45,777 nucleotides of DNA. Origin: a bacterium (lineage in GTDB: Bacteria > Babelota > Babeliae > Babelales > UBA12409). The stretch spans positions 1-45,777 of the forward strand of contig JAKANL010000009.1 of NCBI GenBank assembly GCA_021823685.1, read 5' to 3'. The notes beneath the pieces are model-generated. The model ran no database searches. It was not told where the DNA came from and was given only the letters and a program-made list of their open reading frames with translations. Positions 24,608 through 32,775 of this stretch are shown piece by piece (within the stretch, counting starts at the first letter, position 1; every line of letters begins with the position of its first letter). The translations under genes were made by a program, and so were the position numbers.

Positions 24608-25309
24608 ATGTACAAACAATTACGTTATCTAACGATTGTTCTTTTGTTGCCATTTTCTTCTACATGGGCAATGGAATATAACCCGGCTACTCAAAATGAC
24701 AGCGAGGAACAGGCAATCACTTCAGTTGCTACGCGCGTAGCGCTCTGGTTTACCAATCCAACTAAAGCATGTACACGTGAAATGGAATATCTCAAAAAAA
24801 GCGGTGAATTGGCAGCTCATAATGTCATAGAAGAAACAAAACAAAATCCCCAAAAGACCATTGTTTTGCACCGCGTCCCATACGACTTAGTAAATACTTT
24901 TTGCTCAGCGCATCTCCAAGAGATAGTTGGACTTAATTGCAAACACAAAAAAGAGCGCAAACGCCTTTGTCCGGCCATGGTACTATTCGATAACAAAAGA
25001 ATTACCGGACAATATCAACAAATAATTGGTAGTTGCAGCAAATGCCTTTACCATAATTTTTTAGAACCGAAGGAAACGATAAAAGACGACCGCGGATGGC
25101 ATTTCAAAGAACGTATCGATGAGGCAGAAGAAACATATGACTTGTTCGAACGCTTAGCTCCAGAAGTATTAACGTCAAAAGCAGTTTTAAAGTATAGCGA
25201 TACGCGATGCCAACTCAAAGAAACAGCGCCGGCTTTTTTAATTACAGATAAGAGTCTTAACACAACGTATATCATCTTCAAAGAACCAAAAATTACGTTT
25301 GGTAATTGA
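24608..25309 (+). CDS. Secreted protein of unknown function, tandem paralogue 1
   Basis: A 233-residue protein with signal peptide MYKQLRYLTIVLLLPFSSTWA followed by Met-Glu. No family recognised. The mature part has a conserved LHRVPYDLVN block, paired Cys (NCKHKKERKRLCP), a GQYQQIIG strand, CSKCLYHNFLEPKE and a closing region with TYIIFKEPK. The downstream gene (25429-26100) shares the same blocks in the same order, so they are recent-looking duplicates. AGGGA precedes the ATG and a promoter lies at 24534-24561. Confidence 0.72.
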   Translation: MYKQLRYLTIVLLLPFSSTWAMEYNPATQNDSEEQAITSVATRVALWFTNPTKACTREMEYLKKSGELAAHNVIEETKQNPQKTIVLHRVPYDLVNTFCSAHLQEIVGLNCKHKKERKRLCPAMVLFDNKRITGQYQQIIGSCSKCLYHNFLEPKETIKDDRGWHFKERIDEAEETYDLFERLAPEVLTSKAVLKYSDTRCQLKETAPAFLITDKSLNTTYIIFKEPKITFGN

Positions 25310-25353
25310 GCAATAAAAATACGCACGGCCCAATCCGCAAAATACTGGCCAAG

Positions 25354-25381
25354 TGGAAATTTTTTACCGTTATGTTATACT
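25354..25381 (+). promoter_or_regulatory. Sigma-70-like promoter, duplicated unit 2
   Basis: TGGAAA (25354-25359), 16-base spacer, TATACT (25376-25381), aligned with the promoter at 24534-24561. The leader after it is also similar. Confidence 0.5.
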
Positions 25382-25428
25382 AAAAAGTAGGTGGCATATT
25401 TTAACCACCGTTACCGTTTAGGGGCACT

Positions 25429-26100
25429 ATGTACCAACAATTACGTTACGTGGCAATTGTTCTTTTATTACCAATCTTTTCCACACGGGCAATGGAACCT
25501 GACCACATTGAACCAAAAATAAAAACTATTGATAAACGCGTGTCAGCCGTATTTGAAAATCATACACCTAACGAATCCGACGTTTTGCACGGTGTCCCAC
25601 CAGAATTAGTAAATGCGCATTGCTTGCCATTCATTCAATGCAAAAATTATAACAACTATAGACGGGGCGACAGACACGTGAAGGTTTCGTGCCCGGTTAT
25701 CGCAAAATTCGGCGAAAAAACGGTCGTCGGGGAATACGAACAAGATATTGATGGCCGGGGAAACTTATATCACAATTTTTTGAATCCCAAAGAACAATTA
25801 TCTACCAATCGGCAAAGGCACGTCGAAAATGCGGTAAAAATTTATGAATTTTTCAAACCACTTCGCGGAACCAAAGAAGTTTTCAAAGATAGCCGTTACA
25901 AGGTAATGGAAACGTTTGCCGCCATCTCAATTCACGACGGAAAATTTGGAGCAACGTACATCATCCCCAAAATGTCACAGGTTGAAATCTGGACCACTCC
26001 TTACTTAGCTAAAATCCACGATATCACGCATGACAAAATATACTATGCGTCTCATCCCGTGCAACACAGCGGAGAAAACTTTAAACTCACAATCAAATAA
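25429..26100 (+). CDS. Secreted protein of unknown function, tandem paralogue 2
   Basis: A 223-residue paralogue of the gene at 24608-25309. It has the nearly identical signal peptide MYQQLRYVAIVLLLPIFSTRA followed by Met-Glu. Shared blocks are LHGVPPELVN, CPVIAKFGEK, VGEYEQDIDG, LYHNFLNPKEQ and TYIIPK. It lacks the CSKC pair of its partner (GRGN instead) and carries a longer C-terminal extension ending FKLTIK. AGGGG precedes the ATG. A bidirectional terminator follows at 26125-26153. Function unknown. Confidence 0.72.
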   Translation: MYQQLRYVAIVLLLPIFSTRAMEPDHIEPKIKTIDKRVSAVFENHTPNESDVLHGVPPELVNAHCLPFIQCKNYNNYRRGDRHVKVSCPVIAKFGEKTVVGEYEQDIDGRGNLYHNFLNPKEQLSTNRQRHVENAVKIYEFFKPLRGTKEVFKDSRYKVMETFAAISIHDGKFGATYIIPKMSQVEIWTTPYLAKIHDITHDKIYYASHPVQHSGENFKLTIK

Positions 26101-26124
26101 TATTTTTCCAAAAATTAGACAACT

Positions 26125-26153
26125 AAAAAAGGCTGCGTAATGCAGCCTTTTTT
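26125..26153. terminator. Bidirectional intrinsic terminator
   Basis: AAAAAAGGCTGC, loop GTAAT, GCAGCCTTTTTT. A six-base G/C stem extended by A/T pairs and flanked by A and T runs, so it can work on both strands between two converging genes. Confidence 0.85.
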
Positions 26154-26187
26154 ACGAGCACCTATCTGAGGTCCAATGTAATCTAGA

Positions 26188-26466
26188 TTACAAAGAACGT
26201 ACGACCTGACGTAAGCTTTTGCCCGCTCTGAATTTAGGCACATAAATCGCTGGAATATTAATTTGTTGTTTTGTCGCTGGATTTATGCCTTTACGTGCTG
26301 GACGTAACGATGTAGAAAAAGTACCAAAGCCTGCTAGTGCTACTTTGTCTCCCTTTTTCAACGAACGCTCAACAATGCGTGTTAACGCATCAAGAACACG
26401 TGCAATGTCTTTCTTGCTAAACATCGTCTCCACACTTAATGCATCAATCAAATCCGTCTTATTCAT
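26188..26466 (-). CDS. hup: HU-family DNA-binding protein
   Basis: HU proteins bend and compact DNA as dimers. The 92-residue protein begins MNKTDLIDAL, has the GDKVALAGFGTFS core and the DNA-contacting arm RPARKGINPATKQQINIPA, and ends with VPKFRAGKSLRQVV. All are standard HU features. GAAAGGAG stands upstream. The promoter at 26527-26554 overlaps that of tatD. A second HU gene ends at the right edge of the window (45715-45777), so at least two are present. Confidence 0.95.
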   Translation of the reverse strand: MNKTDLIDALSVETMFSKKDIARVLDALTRIVERSLKKGDKVALAGFGTFSTSLRPARKGINPATKQQINIPAIYVPKFRAGKSLRQVVRSL

Positions 26467-26526
26467 TAGGCTTTCGCTCCTTTCAACGAGAATCTTTGAT
26501 TAAACACTGCTTTTTCTTCACTGGAC

Positions 26527-26554
26527 AGCATACCGTGATATACCTATTTGTCAA
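26527..26554 (-). promoter_or_regulatory. hup promoter
   Basis: On the minus strand TTGACA (26554-26549), 16-base spacer, TATGCT (26532-26527). The -35 shares TTGTCAA with the plus-strand promoter of tatD, one base out of register. Confidence 0.62.
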
Positions 26555-26575
26555 ATTCCATTATTAATTTATACT
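26548..26575 (+). promoter_or_regulatory. tatD promoter
   Basis: TTGTCA (26548-26553), 16-base spacer, TATACT (26570-26575), about 55 bases before the GTG start of tatD. The -35 hexamer overlaps the -35 of the divergent hup promoter, so polymerase probably cannot occupy both at once. Confidence 0.55.
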
Positions 26576-26630
26576 CAGTTATAATGGTATGTTTTCCCTG
26601 AGTTTTTAAGTACAAAATCAAGTAATTACC

Positions 26631-27437
26631 GTGATCGATACGCATTGCCATCTTAATTTGATTATTTCACGAGATCCCAACCACATATTAGATAAAAAAG
26701 AGCTCGGAGCGGCTGCCGCAATCATCAAACGCGCGCAGGCAGCCGGCGTAACACATGTTATCAATATCGGCGCCTCGCTGGCCGATAGCTTCAATAGCGT
26801 TAATCTCGCCCGTGCATATCCCATGATTTATGCTGTTATCGGCGTCCATCCCAACGATTTGACACCCGATTGGCAAAATGATTTTGAAGAAATAAAGAAA
26901 TTACTCAAAAAAAAAGAAGAACATAAAATTGTTGGTATTGGCGAAACGGGGATCGATACGTATCGCCCCGGTTATCACTTGCAGCGCCAACAAGATGCCT
27001 TCCACGCGCATATAGAGCTAGCCCTAGAACATGATTTACCCGTCGTCATACATACACGCGCAGCCCCGCAAGAAACGTTGGCCGTAATGCACGAATATCG
27101 CCAAAACAACCTACGCGGGGTCATCCACTGTTTTGCGTATGATCTTGCGTTTGCACGTGACGTTATCGCCAATGGTTTTTATGTGGGCATTGGCGGCGTT
27201 GTCACTTATCCGCGTAGTCATTTAGCAGAAGTCGTTGAAGCAATCGATTTAAAACATATCTTACTGGAAACCGATGCGCCGTTCTTGCCGCCGCAACAGT
27301 GGCGTGGACAATCAAACGAACCGGCATATCTGCCGGCCGTTGCGCAAAAAATTGCTGAAATCAAAAATATCTCGTTACACGTAGTTGATGAGATCACCAC
27401 CCAAAGCGCGCACGTTCTTTTTGGCATTCTCAACTAA
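26631..27437 (+). CDS. tatD: TatD-family metal-dependent deoxyribonuclease
   Basis: TatD proteins are TIM-barrel hydrolases, usually DNases acting in quality control or DNA repair. The 268-residue protein starts at GTG with MIDTHCHLNL (metal ligands His5 and His7). It has the GIGETGID strand (Glu), VVIHTRAA, GVIHCFAY and LLETDAPFL (Asp), so the metal site is complete. No ribosome-binding site is evident before the GTG. The last 63 bases overlap, in antisense, the end of the gene at 27375-28451. Confidence 0.93.
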   Translation: MIDTHCHLNLIISRDPNHILDKKELGAAAAIIKRAQAAGVTHVINIGASLADSFNSVNLARAYPMIYAVIGVHPNDLTPDWQNDFEEIKKLLKKKEEHKIVGIGETGIDTYRPGYHLQRQQDAFHAHIELALEHDLPVVIHTRAAPQETLAVMHEYRQNNLRGVIHCFAYDLAFARDVIANGFYVGIGGVVTYPRSHLAEVVEAIDLKHILLETDAPFLPPQQWRGQSNEPAYLPAVAQKIAEIKNISLHVVDEITTQSAHVLFGILN

Positions 27438-28451
27438 AGCTTCCGGCGATGGCGATTGCCCCTTGGCACCTTTGACCGAAATATCAGCTGATTGCCCTTG
27501 TACGGGCCCAATCAAATCCTCTGGCGATATCGTCTTTTTTTTCTCATCTTTTGCCACGTCGCTAGCCGATGGTTCTAATTTTTTTTCATTTTTCGTACCC
27601 AGATAGTACCCTGCACCCAGCATAGCAAATCCTGCAACTATATTCAGTCTATCGCTCTTACGCTCAACCTTCTGTTGTTGCTTGGATGAAGACCCATTAC
27701 CTTTTTGTTGCTGAGAAGACGATTTTTCGGGAGATTGGTAAATAATCGTCTGCGTACCAGGTTTTGAATCGGTCAAAATGTTTGCCGATCGCTGCGAAAG
27801 CGGCATTTTTTGGTATAGATATGCCCTGGCTAATTGGGCGCGCGCGGTTGATTTATCCCACCCAAGCCGGGTCATCACGTCAACTAATCGGCTTTTACGC
27901 CACTCAAATTCACCAAAGGCAATCTTTGCCGAAGCTTGCTCGGCAGCCGGCAAGCGAGTCATCAAATAATCGATTTTGTTATCGGTTACACTTTGGTACA
28001 CCTTGAAGGCATTACGCACCTGCTTTTTTTTGAAATAATCGGCACGTTCTTCAAAAAGAGTCTTGATAGGCACACCCCACTGCGGATTCATGGCAGCCGA
28101 GGCATTGGCAGCATAGCGTTTTGGAGAAATTTTAAAGGCCATCCAGTGAGCAGCGTGCTTAACCGCCGGTACAACCAAAAACATCTTCCACAAACCACAA
28201 TCATGCGCTGAAGTCCACAAGGCATTCGTTTTTGTACCGGCCAAACCCCACACGGCACGCGTCTTTGCACGTGCACTCTTCAGCAATTCGCTTCCCTTTT
28301 TGCGCGCTGCCGTCGCAATAACAGGCACGTCCTGCGTTAACACGCGCATCACGTATAATGGCCCAGGAAGAGATTGAACGGTTCCTTCAGCCGACCAACT
28401 CAAGCCAAGCATACCACAACAAAACACCACTAATATTCTTTTTTTAGCCAT
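27375..28451 (-). CDS. Exported protein with a C-terminal membrane segment, unknown function
   Basis: No family recognised. The ATG at 28451 follows GGGGGC and gives 358 residues with a signal peptide (MAKKRILVVFCCGMLGLSWSA). The mature part is basic and helical. Around 205-270 lies a Gln/Ser/Lys-rich low-complexity stretch (SSSQQQKGNGSSSKQQQK), then a hydrophobic segment LNIVAGFAMLGAGYYLG and a charged tail. The layout, a single glycine-containing membrane segment flanked by charged regions, recalls the four genes at 30118-33594. Its final 63 bases overlap tatD in antisense. Confidence 0.68.
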   Translation of the reverse strand: MAKKRILVVFCCGMLGLSWSAEGTVQSLPGPLYVMRVLTQDVPVIATAARKKGSELLKSARAKTRAVWGLAGTKTNALWTSAHDCGLWKMFLVVPAVKHAAHWMAFKISPKRYAANASAAMNPQWGVPIKTLFEERADYFKKKQVRNAFKVYQSVTDNKIDYLMTRLPAAEQASAKIAFGEFEWRKSRLVDVMTRLGWDKSTARAQLARAYLYQKMPLSQRSANILTDSKPGTQTIIYQSPEKSSSQQQKGNGSSSKQQQKVERKSDRLNIVAGFAMLGAGYYLGTKNEKKLEPSASDVAKDEKKKTISPEDLIGPVQGQSADISVKGAKGQSPSPEALVENAKKNVRALGGDLINYV

Positions 28452-28530
28452 TAACGCCCCCAATAATTAAATAACCTATTTACTTTATCATATCAAAAAG
28501 CGCAAAAATGACAATTCTGCAATGGGTTTT

Positions 28531-29619
28531 TCACACGCTTAAACGGCGTTTTTTGGCAAGCTTAATTGAAGAAGCAATCGCCAACCCACGCCCAATGGCC
28601 AAACGCTGCACCATGCGGCAAAAACGCGCGCGATCGGCGTACGTAACCACCGCTTGTTGATGTGCTTCGGCCAACGCGACCGGATACCCCTCCCCCTTGC
28701 GACACTGATCCATGACCACATGCTCAATAAGCGCAAGCGCCTGCGGATCCTGCGCTATCCACTGCGGCACTTCAACACGCCCGATTTCATGCCCGGTATG
28801 TACATAAAAAAAGTATGGGCGCGCGTATGACTCATAAAACTCAAGAAGCGACGCATTACTCTGGAAAACAATCGTACGCTGCCCCGGCGCCAAAAAATCG
28901 GCCATCAGCTCACGATCAAGCCACAACGCACAGGCATCGGCCAACTCGGGATACCGCGCACTGGCGTAAACACGTAGTATATTAACAAGATCTTTATTAT
29001 GCGGCAGGCTGACATAACCCGCATGGGCAATACGTTGTTCGTACAAACGCGCCAAGACCGCCGCATAGCGCGTTAAATATTCATCACGAAAAGCCGTCGG
29101 CTTTTCAGCTAAATGCCAAAAGATCAACGAGCCATCAAAAAGAATAACCGAATCTTTTGTCGTGTGAGCCAGGACGCAATCGAGCGATTTTTTGAGTTCG
29201 TACTCTTGGCGCAGACTATCAATCGTTTCAACACTCACATCCTGCCCGCCGGCAATAACGTGCGGTTCGTTAAAAACACGTGCCGTCGACGATTGCCCAT
29301 AAACAAGCTCAATACCGCCAACATGAATAAGCGCGCATTCCAAGCCCTCATGTCGATCAGGATATATTTGCGATCCATCAACGGCTATTACACGATAATT
29401 AGGCAAGTGATCGCGCAAAAAAATTTTTTGGTCCAAAAGCCCTGACCAGGATGGCAGTAAAAGTGACGGCGCTTGCTTGACCGCATGGCAATTAAAAGAA
29501 ATATCATTGAGTACATCATGCCACACCTGCAAAAGAAGCGTATGCGTCTGCGCTTTGAGACTCCAGCGCATTTGCTGCTTGGATACCAGTTGCTCCCAAA
29601 TATGCGCGTCGTTAATCAT
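28531..29619 (-). CDS. nurA: NurA-domain nuclease
   Basis: NurA is a 5'-3' nuclease that works with the HerA helicase in DNA end resection, best known in archaea. The 362-residue protein has VIAVDGSQIYPDRHE (Asp81), a second acidic motif ILFDGSLIFW (Asp162), and the C-terminal GYPVALAEAHQQAVV...DR signature. I start at the ATG at 29619, which overlaps the stop of the Fe-S scaffold gene as ATGA. Upstream in-frame codons give an atypical Cys-rich start. No herA is in the window. It fits with the archaeal-type ligase at 11402. Confidence 0.85.
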   Translation of the reverse strand: MINDAHIWEQLVSKQQMRWSLKAQTHTLLLQVWHDVLNDISFNCHAVKQAPSLLLPSWSGLLDQKIFLRDHLPNYRVIAVDGSQIYPDRHEGLECALIHVGGIELVYGQSSTARVFNEPHVIAGGQDVSVETIDSLRQEYELKKSLDCVLAHTTKDSVILFDGSLIFWHLAEKPTAFRDEYLTRYAAVLARLYEQRIAHAGYVSLPHNKDLVNILRVYASARYPELADACALWLDRELMADFLAPGQRTIVFQSNASLLEFYESYARPYFFYVHTGHEIGRVEVPQWIAQDPQALALIEHVVMDQCRKGEGYPVALAEAHQQAVVTYADRARFCRMVQRLAIGRGLAIASSIKLAKKRRLSV

Positions 29620-29984
29620 AACACGCCAGTATCGGCAGCAAGAGCATCTTGGAACGCTTTGAGTGCCACGGCAATACACTCACGCCTGGCCGGCCCCAAT
29701 TGCAGGTTCATCGCGGCAAGAACGTCATCAAGCGTTAACCCTTGCATCTCAGAAATTGATCTGCCAAGCGCGTACGAAACTAAAAAAGACGCAGCGGCGC
29801 CACTGATGACACAGCCGGAACTCTGGTGCTTGGCATTCGTGATTATATTGTTTTTTGTTACTCCGGTAATGGTTACCTGGTCGCCGCACGCGGCGTTGAC
29901 ACTCTTGGCACAAAAAGACGGGCTTTCGATGGCTCCCTGGGTGCCCGCATCGTGGTACCATCGCCATATATTTTCGTTATACAT
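29616..29984 (-). CDS. Fe-S cluster assembly scaffold, IscU/SufU type
   Basis: The scaffold receives sulfur from a cysteine desulfurase and builds 2Fe-2S or 4Fe-4S clusters. With the ATG at 29984 the protein is 122 residues and begins MYNENIWRWYHDAG, aligning with the family N-terminus. It carries the three ligand Cys (33, 58, 103) and Asp35 in NAACGD, SSGCVISGAAASF and ARREC. The GPARREC ending looks more SufU-like. Longer starts up to 30041 would pass through a promoter-like box at 30009-30014. The desulfurase at 38909-40114 is its likely partner but is not adjacent. Overlaps nurA by ATGA. Confidence 0.88.
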   Translation of the reverse strand: MYNENIWRWYHDAGTQGAIESPSFCAKSVNAACGDQVTITGVTKNNIITNAKHQSSGCVISGAAASFLVSYALGRSISEMQGLTLDDVLAAMNLQLGPARRECIAVALKAFQDALAADTGVL

Positions 29985-30008
29985 ATCTTTCACCATCCAT
30001 ACACCATA

Positions 30009-30037
30009 AGTATACGCCAAAATGGCGCAAGCGTCAG
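30009..30037 (-). promoter_or_regulatory. Possible promoter for the Fe-S scaffold and nurA
   Basis: On the minus strand CTGACG (30037-30032), 17-base spacer, TATACT (30014-30009). Only the -10 is close to consensus. Confidence 0.35.
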
Positions 30038-30117
30038 CCAACTTTTACATAAAAATGTTGCACTCGGCTGAGGGAGGGACTAGAGTTAGACAACGAAATT
30101 ATCTGAAGGGAAAGTAT

Positions 30118-30762
30118 ATGAAATATCTATGGTTACTCGTACTTGGCTGCGGCGCGCTCCACGGTATGGAACGCCAAGCCCTGCCACCGGCGCCAACCGA
30201 ATCCCCATCACGTGAAGATGTCACCACACCACCATTACCCGAAGACCCTGTGGCAGCAAAGTTTGCGCTCGGTGCTGAGCTGGTCACGCTCAAATCAGCC
30301 TACAAGAGCCTACTGGAGTACGAGCCAGCCGTTGAAGAGTGGCACCTGAACAGATTTGATCAGGCAACCATCGCCGCCGGCTTGGCCAGCGCACTCGTCA
30401 TTGCTGATCGCCGGGCCAACACACGGCTGTTTCTCACCGAAGGCGGCTACACTCCTTGGGTTGTTGCGGGCATTACCAGCTTATGGCAATTGTTACACAT
30501 ATGGTATTTGAAATTTGGCAAGTGGCGCGCCAAAGTCAACAACGCCGAAATGCAAGAAACGATTAAAAAAAATATCGGCCCGCGGCTAACAGCGCTCGAG
30601 GGAAATGTGCGCGCACTCACGCAAAGCACATCCCAACGCCTAGAATCGGTGGAAAAACGACAAACAGCTGCCGACACAACAAGCAAAAGCCTTCAAAGCG
30701 AAATGTTTCGAATCGCCAGAGAAATTGACGAGCTCAAAAAACAACTCAAAAAAAAGAATTGA
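30118..30762 (+). CDS. Exported membrane-hairpin/coiled-coil protein, array member 1
   Basis: No family recognised. The ATG at 30118, with GAAGGGAAAG upstream, gives 214 residues with signal peptide MKYLWLLVLGCGALHG followed directly by Met-Glu. A Pro-rich segment leads to a helical part. Two hydrophobic stretches (about 85-97 IAAGLASALVIAD and 115-135 PWVVAGITSLWQLLHIWYL) are separated by a polar loop. The C-terminal 75 residues are heptad-like coiled coil. The next three genes share this order of parts, so this is the first of a four-gene array of like-built proteins. Confidence 0.72.
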   Translation: MKYLWLLVLGCGALHGMERQALPPAPTESPSREDVTTPPLPEDPVAAKFALGAELVTLKSAYKSLLEYEPAVEEWHLNRFDQATIAAGLASALVIADRRANTRLFLTEGGYTPWVVAGITSLWQLLHIWYLKFGKWRAKVNNAEMQETIKKNIGPRLTALEGNVRALTQSTSQRLESVEKRQTAADTTSKSLQSEMFRIAREIDELKKQLKKKN

Positions 30763-30771
30763 AAGGAAACA

Positions 30772-31539
30772 ATGTACGGGAAAATATGGTTTGCCATAAT
30801 AATCATGCCAGCGCTCACCGGCATGGAATTGCGTATAACATTACCTGATACGCACGCACGTGTTTTAGACGAGCTCGCCACATGCCAAGATTTTTTAAAC
30901 AATAAATCGATCGCTGATTGGCAACAAAAGGAACTCGTACTTGAAAAAAGCCCCTGGCGCCAGCGATTAAGCATCGGAGCTACCGCCGTGTCGCTTTTGG
31001 CCTTCGGGACGCCGGTAACGCGCGCTATTGTGGGACATGATGGCCGCGATGTTGCGCAGGCGTCAACGCCTTGGTGGCGATCCAATGTTGCGATTGGTAG
31101 CGGGATAGGACTTCTCACGGCAATCGGTGCAATCACTTTTTATTATCAATGGAGCGAAGTTACACAAGAACTTCTCAAACAACAAAATCGCGATCTGGCA
31201 GAAGATTGCAAAGAACAAATCACCACACTCACTACAGTCGTTGAACAGCTCGCTACCCACATAGATGCCATGCAGCTATCTCAGGTACACGACGAACAAT
31301 TTGATCAACAATTACTAGCCAAGGTCTTGAGCATCGAAGAACAATTTGAACAATTCCGCACCGTGCAAACTGTGGTGCTTACTGATACCAAAACAAATTT
31401 GGCGGAAATCAAGCAAGAAGCCAAGACGATACGCGAACGAACTGATCGGCTAAGCACGCGCGTTGAGGCATCACGGCAACTCCTGGCAAAAATTCTTGCC
31501 CGCATAAAAAATTTTGTACACAAAAAAAAGGAAAGTTAA
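30772..31539 (+). CDS. Exported membrane-hairpin/coiled-coil protein, array member 2
   Basis: A 255-residue protein with signal peptide MYGKIWFAIIIMPALTG and then Met-Glu. A short helical N-part is followed by two hydrophobic segments (about 66-80 LSIGATAVSLLAFG and 106-122 NVAIGSGIGLLTAIGAITF) flanking a polar loop of about 25 residues. A long C-terminal coiled coil (about 130-250) follows, with many Gln, Glu and Ile heptads. AAAGGAAAC precedes the ATG, nine bases after the previous stop, so the pair is co-transcribed. Unknown function. Same build as members 1, 3 and 4. Confidence 0.72.
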   Translation: MYGKIWFAIIIMPALTGMELRITLPDTHARVLDELATCQDFLNNKSIADWQQKELVLEKSPWRQRLSIGATAVSLLAFGTPVTRAIVGHDGRDVAQASTPWWRSNVAIGSGIGLLTAIGAITFYYQWSEVTQELLKQQNRDLAEDCKEQITTLTTVVEQLATHIDAMQLSQVHDEQFDQQLLAKVLSIEEQFEQFRTVQTVVLTDTKTNLAEIKQEAKTIRERTDRLSTRVEASRQLLAKILARIKNFVHKKKES

Positions 31540-31619
31540 AGGCAGTTGATTTTTACTCAAAAAACGATGTAGAGTTGATTGAAGTTTATGTTTAACTCCC
31601 TAAACCAAAAAGGATCCGT

Positions 31620-32711
31620 ATGAAGCGACTATTGTGCATCGGGCTTTTACTGGCAACCCCCATGATCAAGAGCATGGGAAAAAAGGCAGAGCTATACCCC
31701 GGAATGGATAAAACATTAACAATCCCACTCCTCTGTGTAACCGACCCTGAAAATAATACGAGCGACCTAAGCGCACTATTAGATGAATATTCAGCACGTC
31801 TCGTAAAGGAAAAGAGCAATTTGAAAAAATGGGCCACCGGAGCCGGCGGAGGGGCTTTGGCACTATGGGGCGGATTAGAAGTAATGGGCGATCCTAAAAA
31901 AGACTGGAAAAATCATAAATTAGCCCTTGGCGTCGGCGGTGGCGCAGCGGGGCTGGGCGTTTTTGTCGCCCTTTACCCTGACAAAGCGCTTGAGCTGCTC
32001 AAAAACGCTAAGGGTCGCGTCTATGGGCTCGTTGCCAAAGTTCGTCCAAATTGGATTTCGGCCGAAGAATCAATTGAAGCCATTACCCAAGAAACAGCCG
32101 CAAAAATCCAGCACGTGTACGCCCGCACGCTCGATCGTGCAATGATGCTTTTATACCCAGAAGCAGCAACCCAGGCAGAACCATCCGAAACGATGTTTAA
32201 TAAGCGCATAACTGAACTACAAGAGGCGGTAACAACACAAAAATTGGCTCATGATGCCGAAGTTGGCAAATTGCTTACAGCAATCGCGCAGGATCGTGAA
32301 GCTGCGTTGGCGCAAAGTTTAGCCCTCGTCAAATGCAAAGAAGATCTTGGAAAAGTATCTGCTATCACGCAAGCCTTCCAACAAAAAACAAAAGATGCCT
32401 GCAAAAAACCACAATATAAGTCGGTTTTTGATACCGTAGAAGCAGCAAGCAAAACCATCGAGATTCTCGTAAAACAATGCGACGACCGCGCAACGCAAGT
32501 CCAACCGCTTCTTGCTCTTCACCTCAAGCCAAATGCAGAGCAATTGAACGACAAATCGGGAACGGGCGCGGGATCCGCGTCTGGCCTAAATCTACGGCCA
32601 GCATTGCTTCCAGACACCGAGAAAGAAAAGCTCGAACCAGCAGCGAACCCTATTCCAGCGCCAACACCGGTTCCAGCTCCTGCGGCGCCAGCGGCTGGCT
32701 CACATTCATAA
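31620..32711 (+). CDS. Exported membrane-hairpin/coiled-coil protein, array member 3
   Basis: The largest array member (363 residues). Signal peptide MKRLLCIGLLLATPMIKS is followed by Met-Gly. A helical N-part contains DLSALLDEYSARLVKEK. Two glycine-rich hydrophobic segments are WATGAGGGALALWGGLEVM and LALGVGGGAAGLGVFVALY, with a charged loop between. Then comes a long helical region (about 140-300) and an Ala/Pro-rich tail (PNPIPAPTPVPAPAAPAAG-like). AAGGA precedes the ATG. A strong terminator follows at 32733-32761. The Pro/Ala tail could span the envelope or act as a linker. No family recognised. Confidence 0.72.
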   Translation: MKRLLCIGLLLATPMIKSMGKKAELYPGMDKTLTIPLLCVTDPENNTSDLSALLDEYSARLVKEKSNLKKWATGAGGGALALWGGLEVMGDPKKDWKNHKLALGVGGGAAGLGVFVALYPDKALELLKNAKGRVYGLVAKVRPNWISAEESIEAITQETAAKIQHVYARTLDRAMMLLYPEAATQAEPSETMFNKRITELQEAVTTQKLAHDAEVGKLLTAIAQDREAALAQSLALVKCKEDLGKVSAITQAFQQKTKDACKKPQYKSVFDTVEAASKTIEILVKQCDDRATQVQPLLALHLKPNAEQLNDKSGTGAGSASGLNLRPALLPDTEKEKLEPAANPIPAPTPVPAPAAPAAGSHS

Positions 32712-32732
32712 TTGGTAATTAGATAATTACGT

Positions 32733-32761
32733 AAAAACCCCCGGGTAATCTCGGGGGTTTT
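32733..32761 (+). terminator. Intrinsic terminator
   Basis: AAAAACCCCCG, eight-base loop, CGGGGGTTTT. A six-base G/C stem with A and T flanks ends array member 3, only 15 bases before the next ATG. Confidence 0.82.
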
Positions 32762-32775
32762 ATTTAAGGAGACCC

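Noticed and set aside
29985-30041. Longer N-terminus for the Fe-S scaffold
   Set aside because: The extra residues do not match the family, and the start at 29984 aligns with the known N-terminus.
30042-30117. Longer start for array member 1 at 30022
   Set aside because: It would overlap the Fe-S scaffold region and hide the signal peptide. The ATG at 30118 has a good ribosome-binding site.
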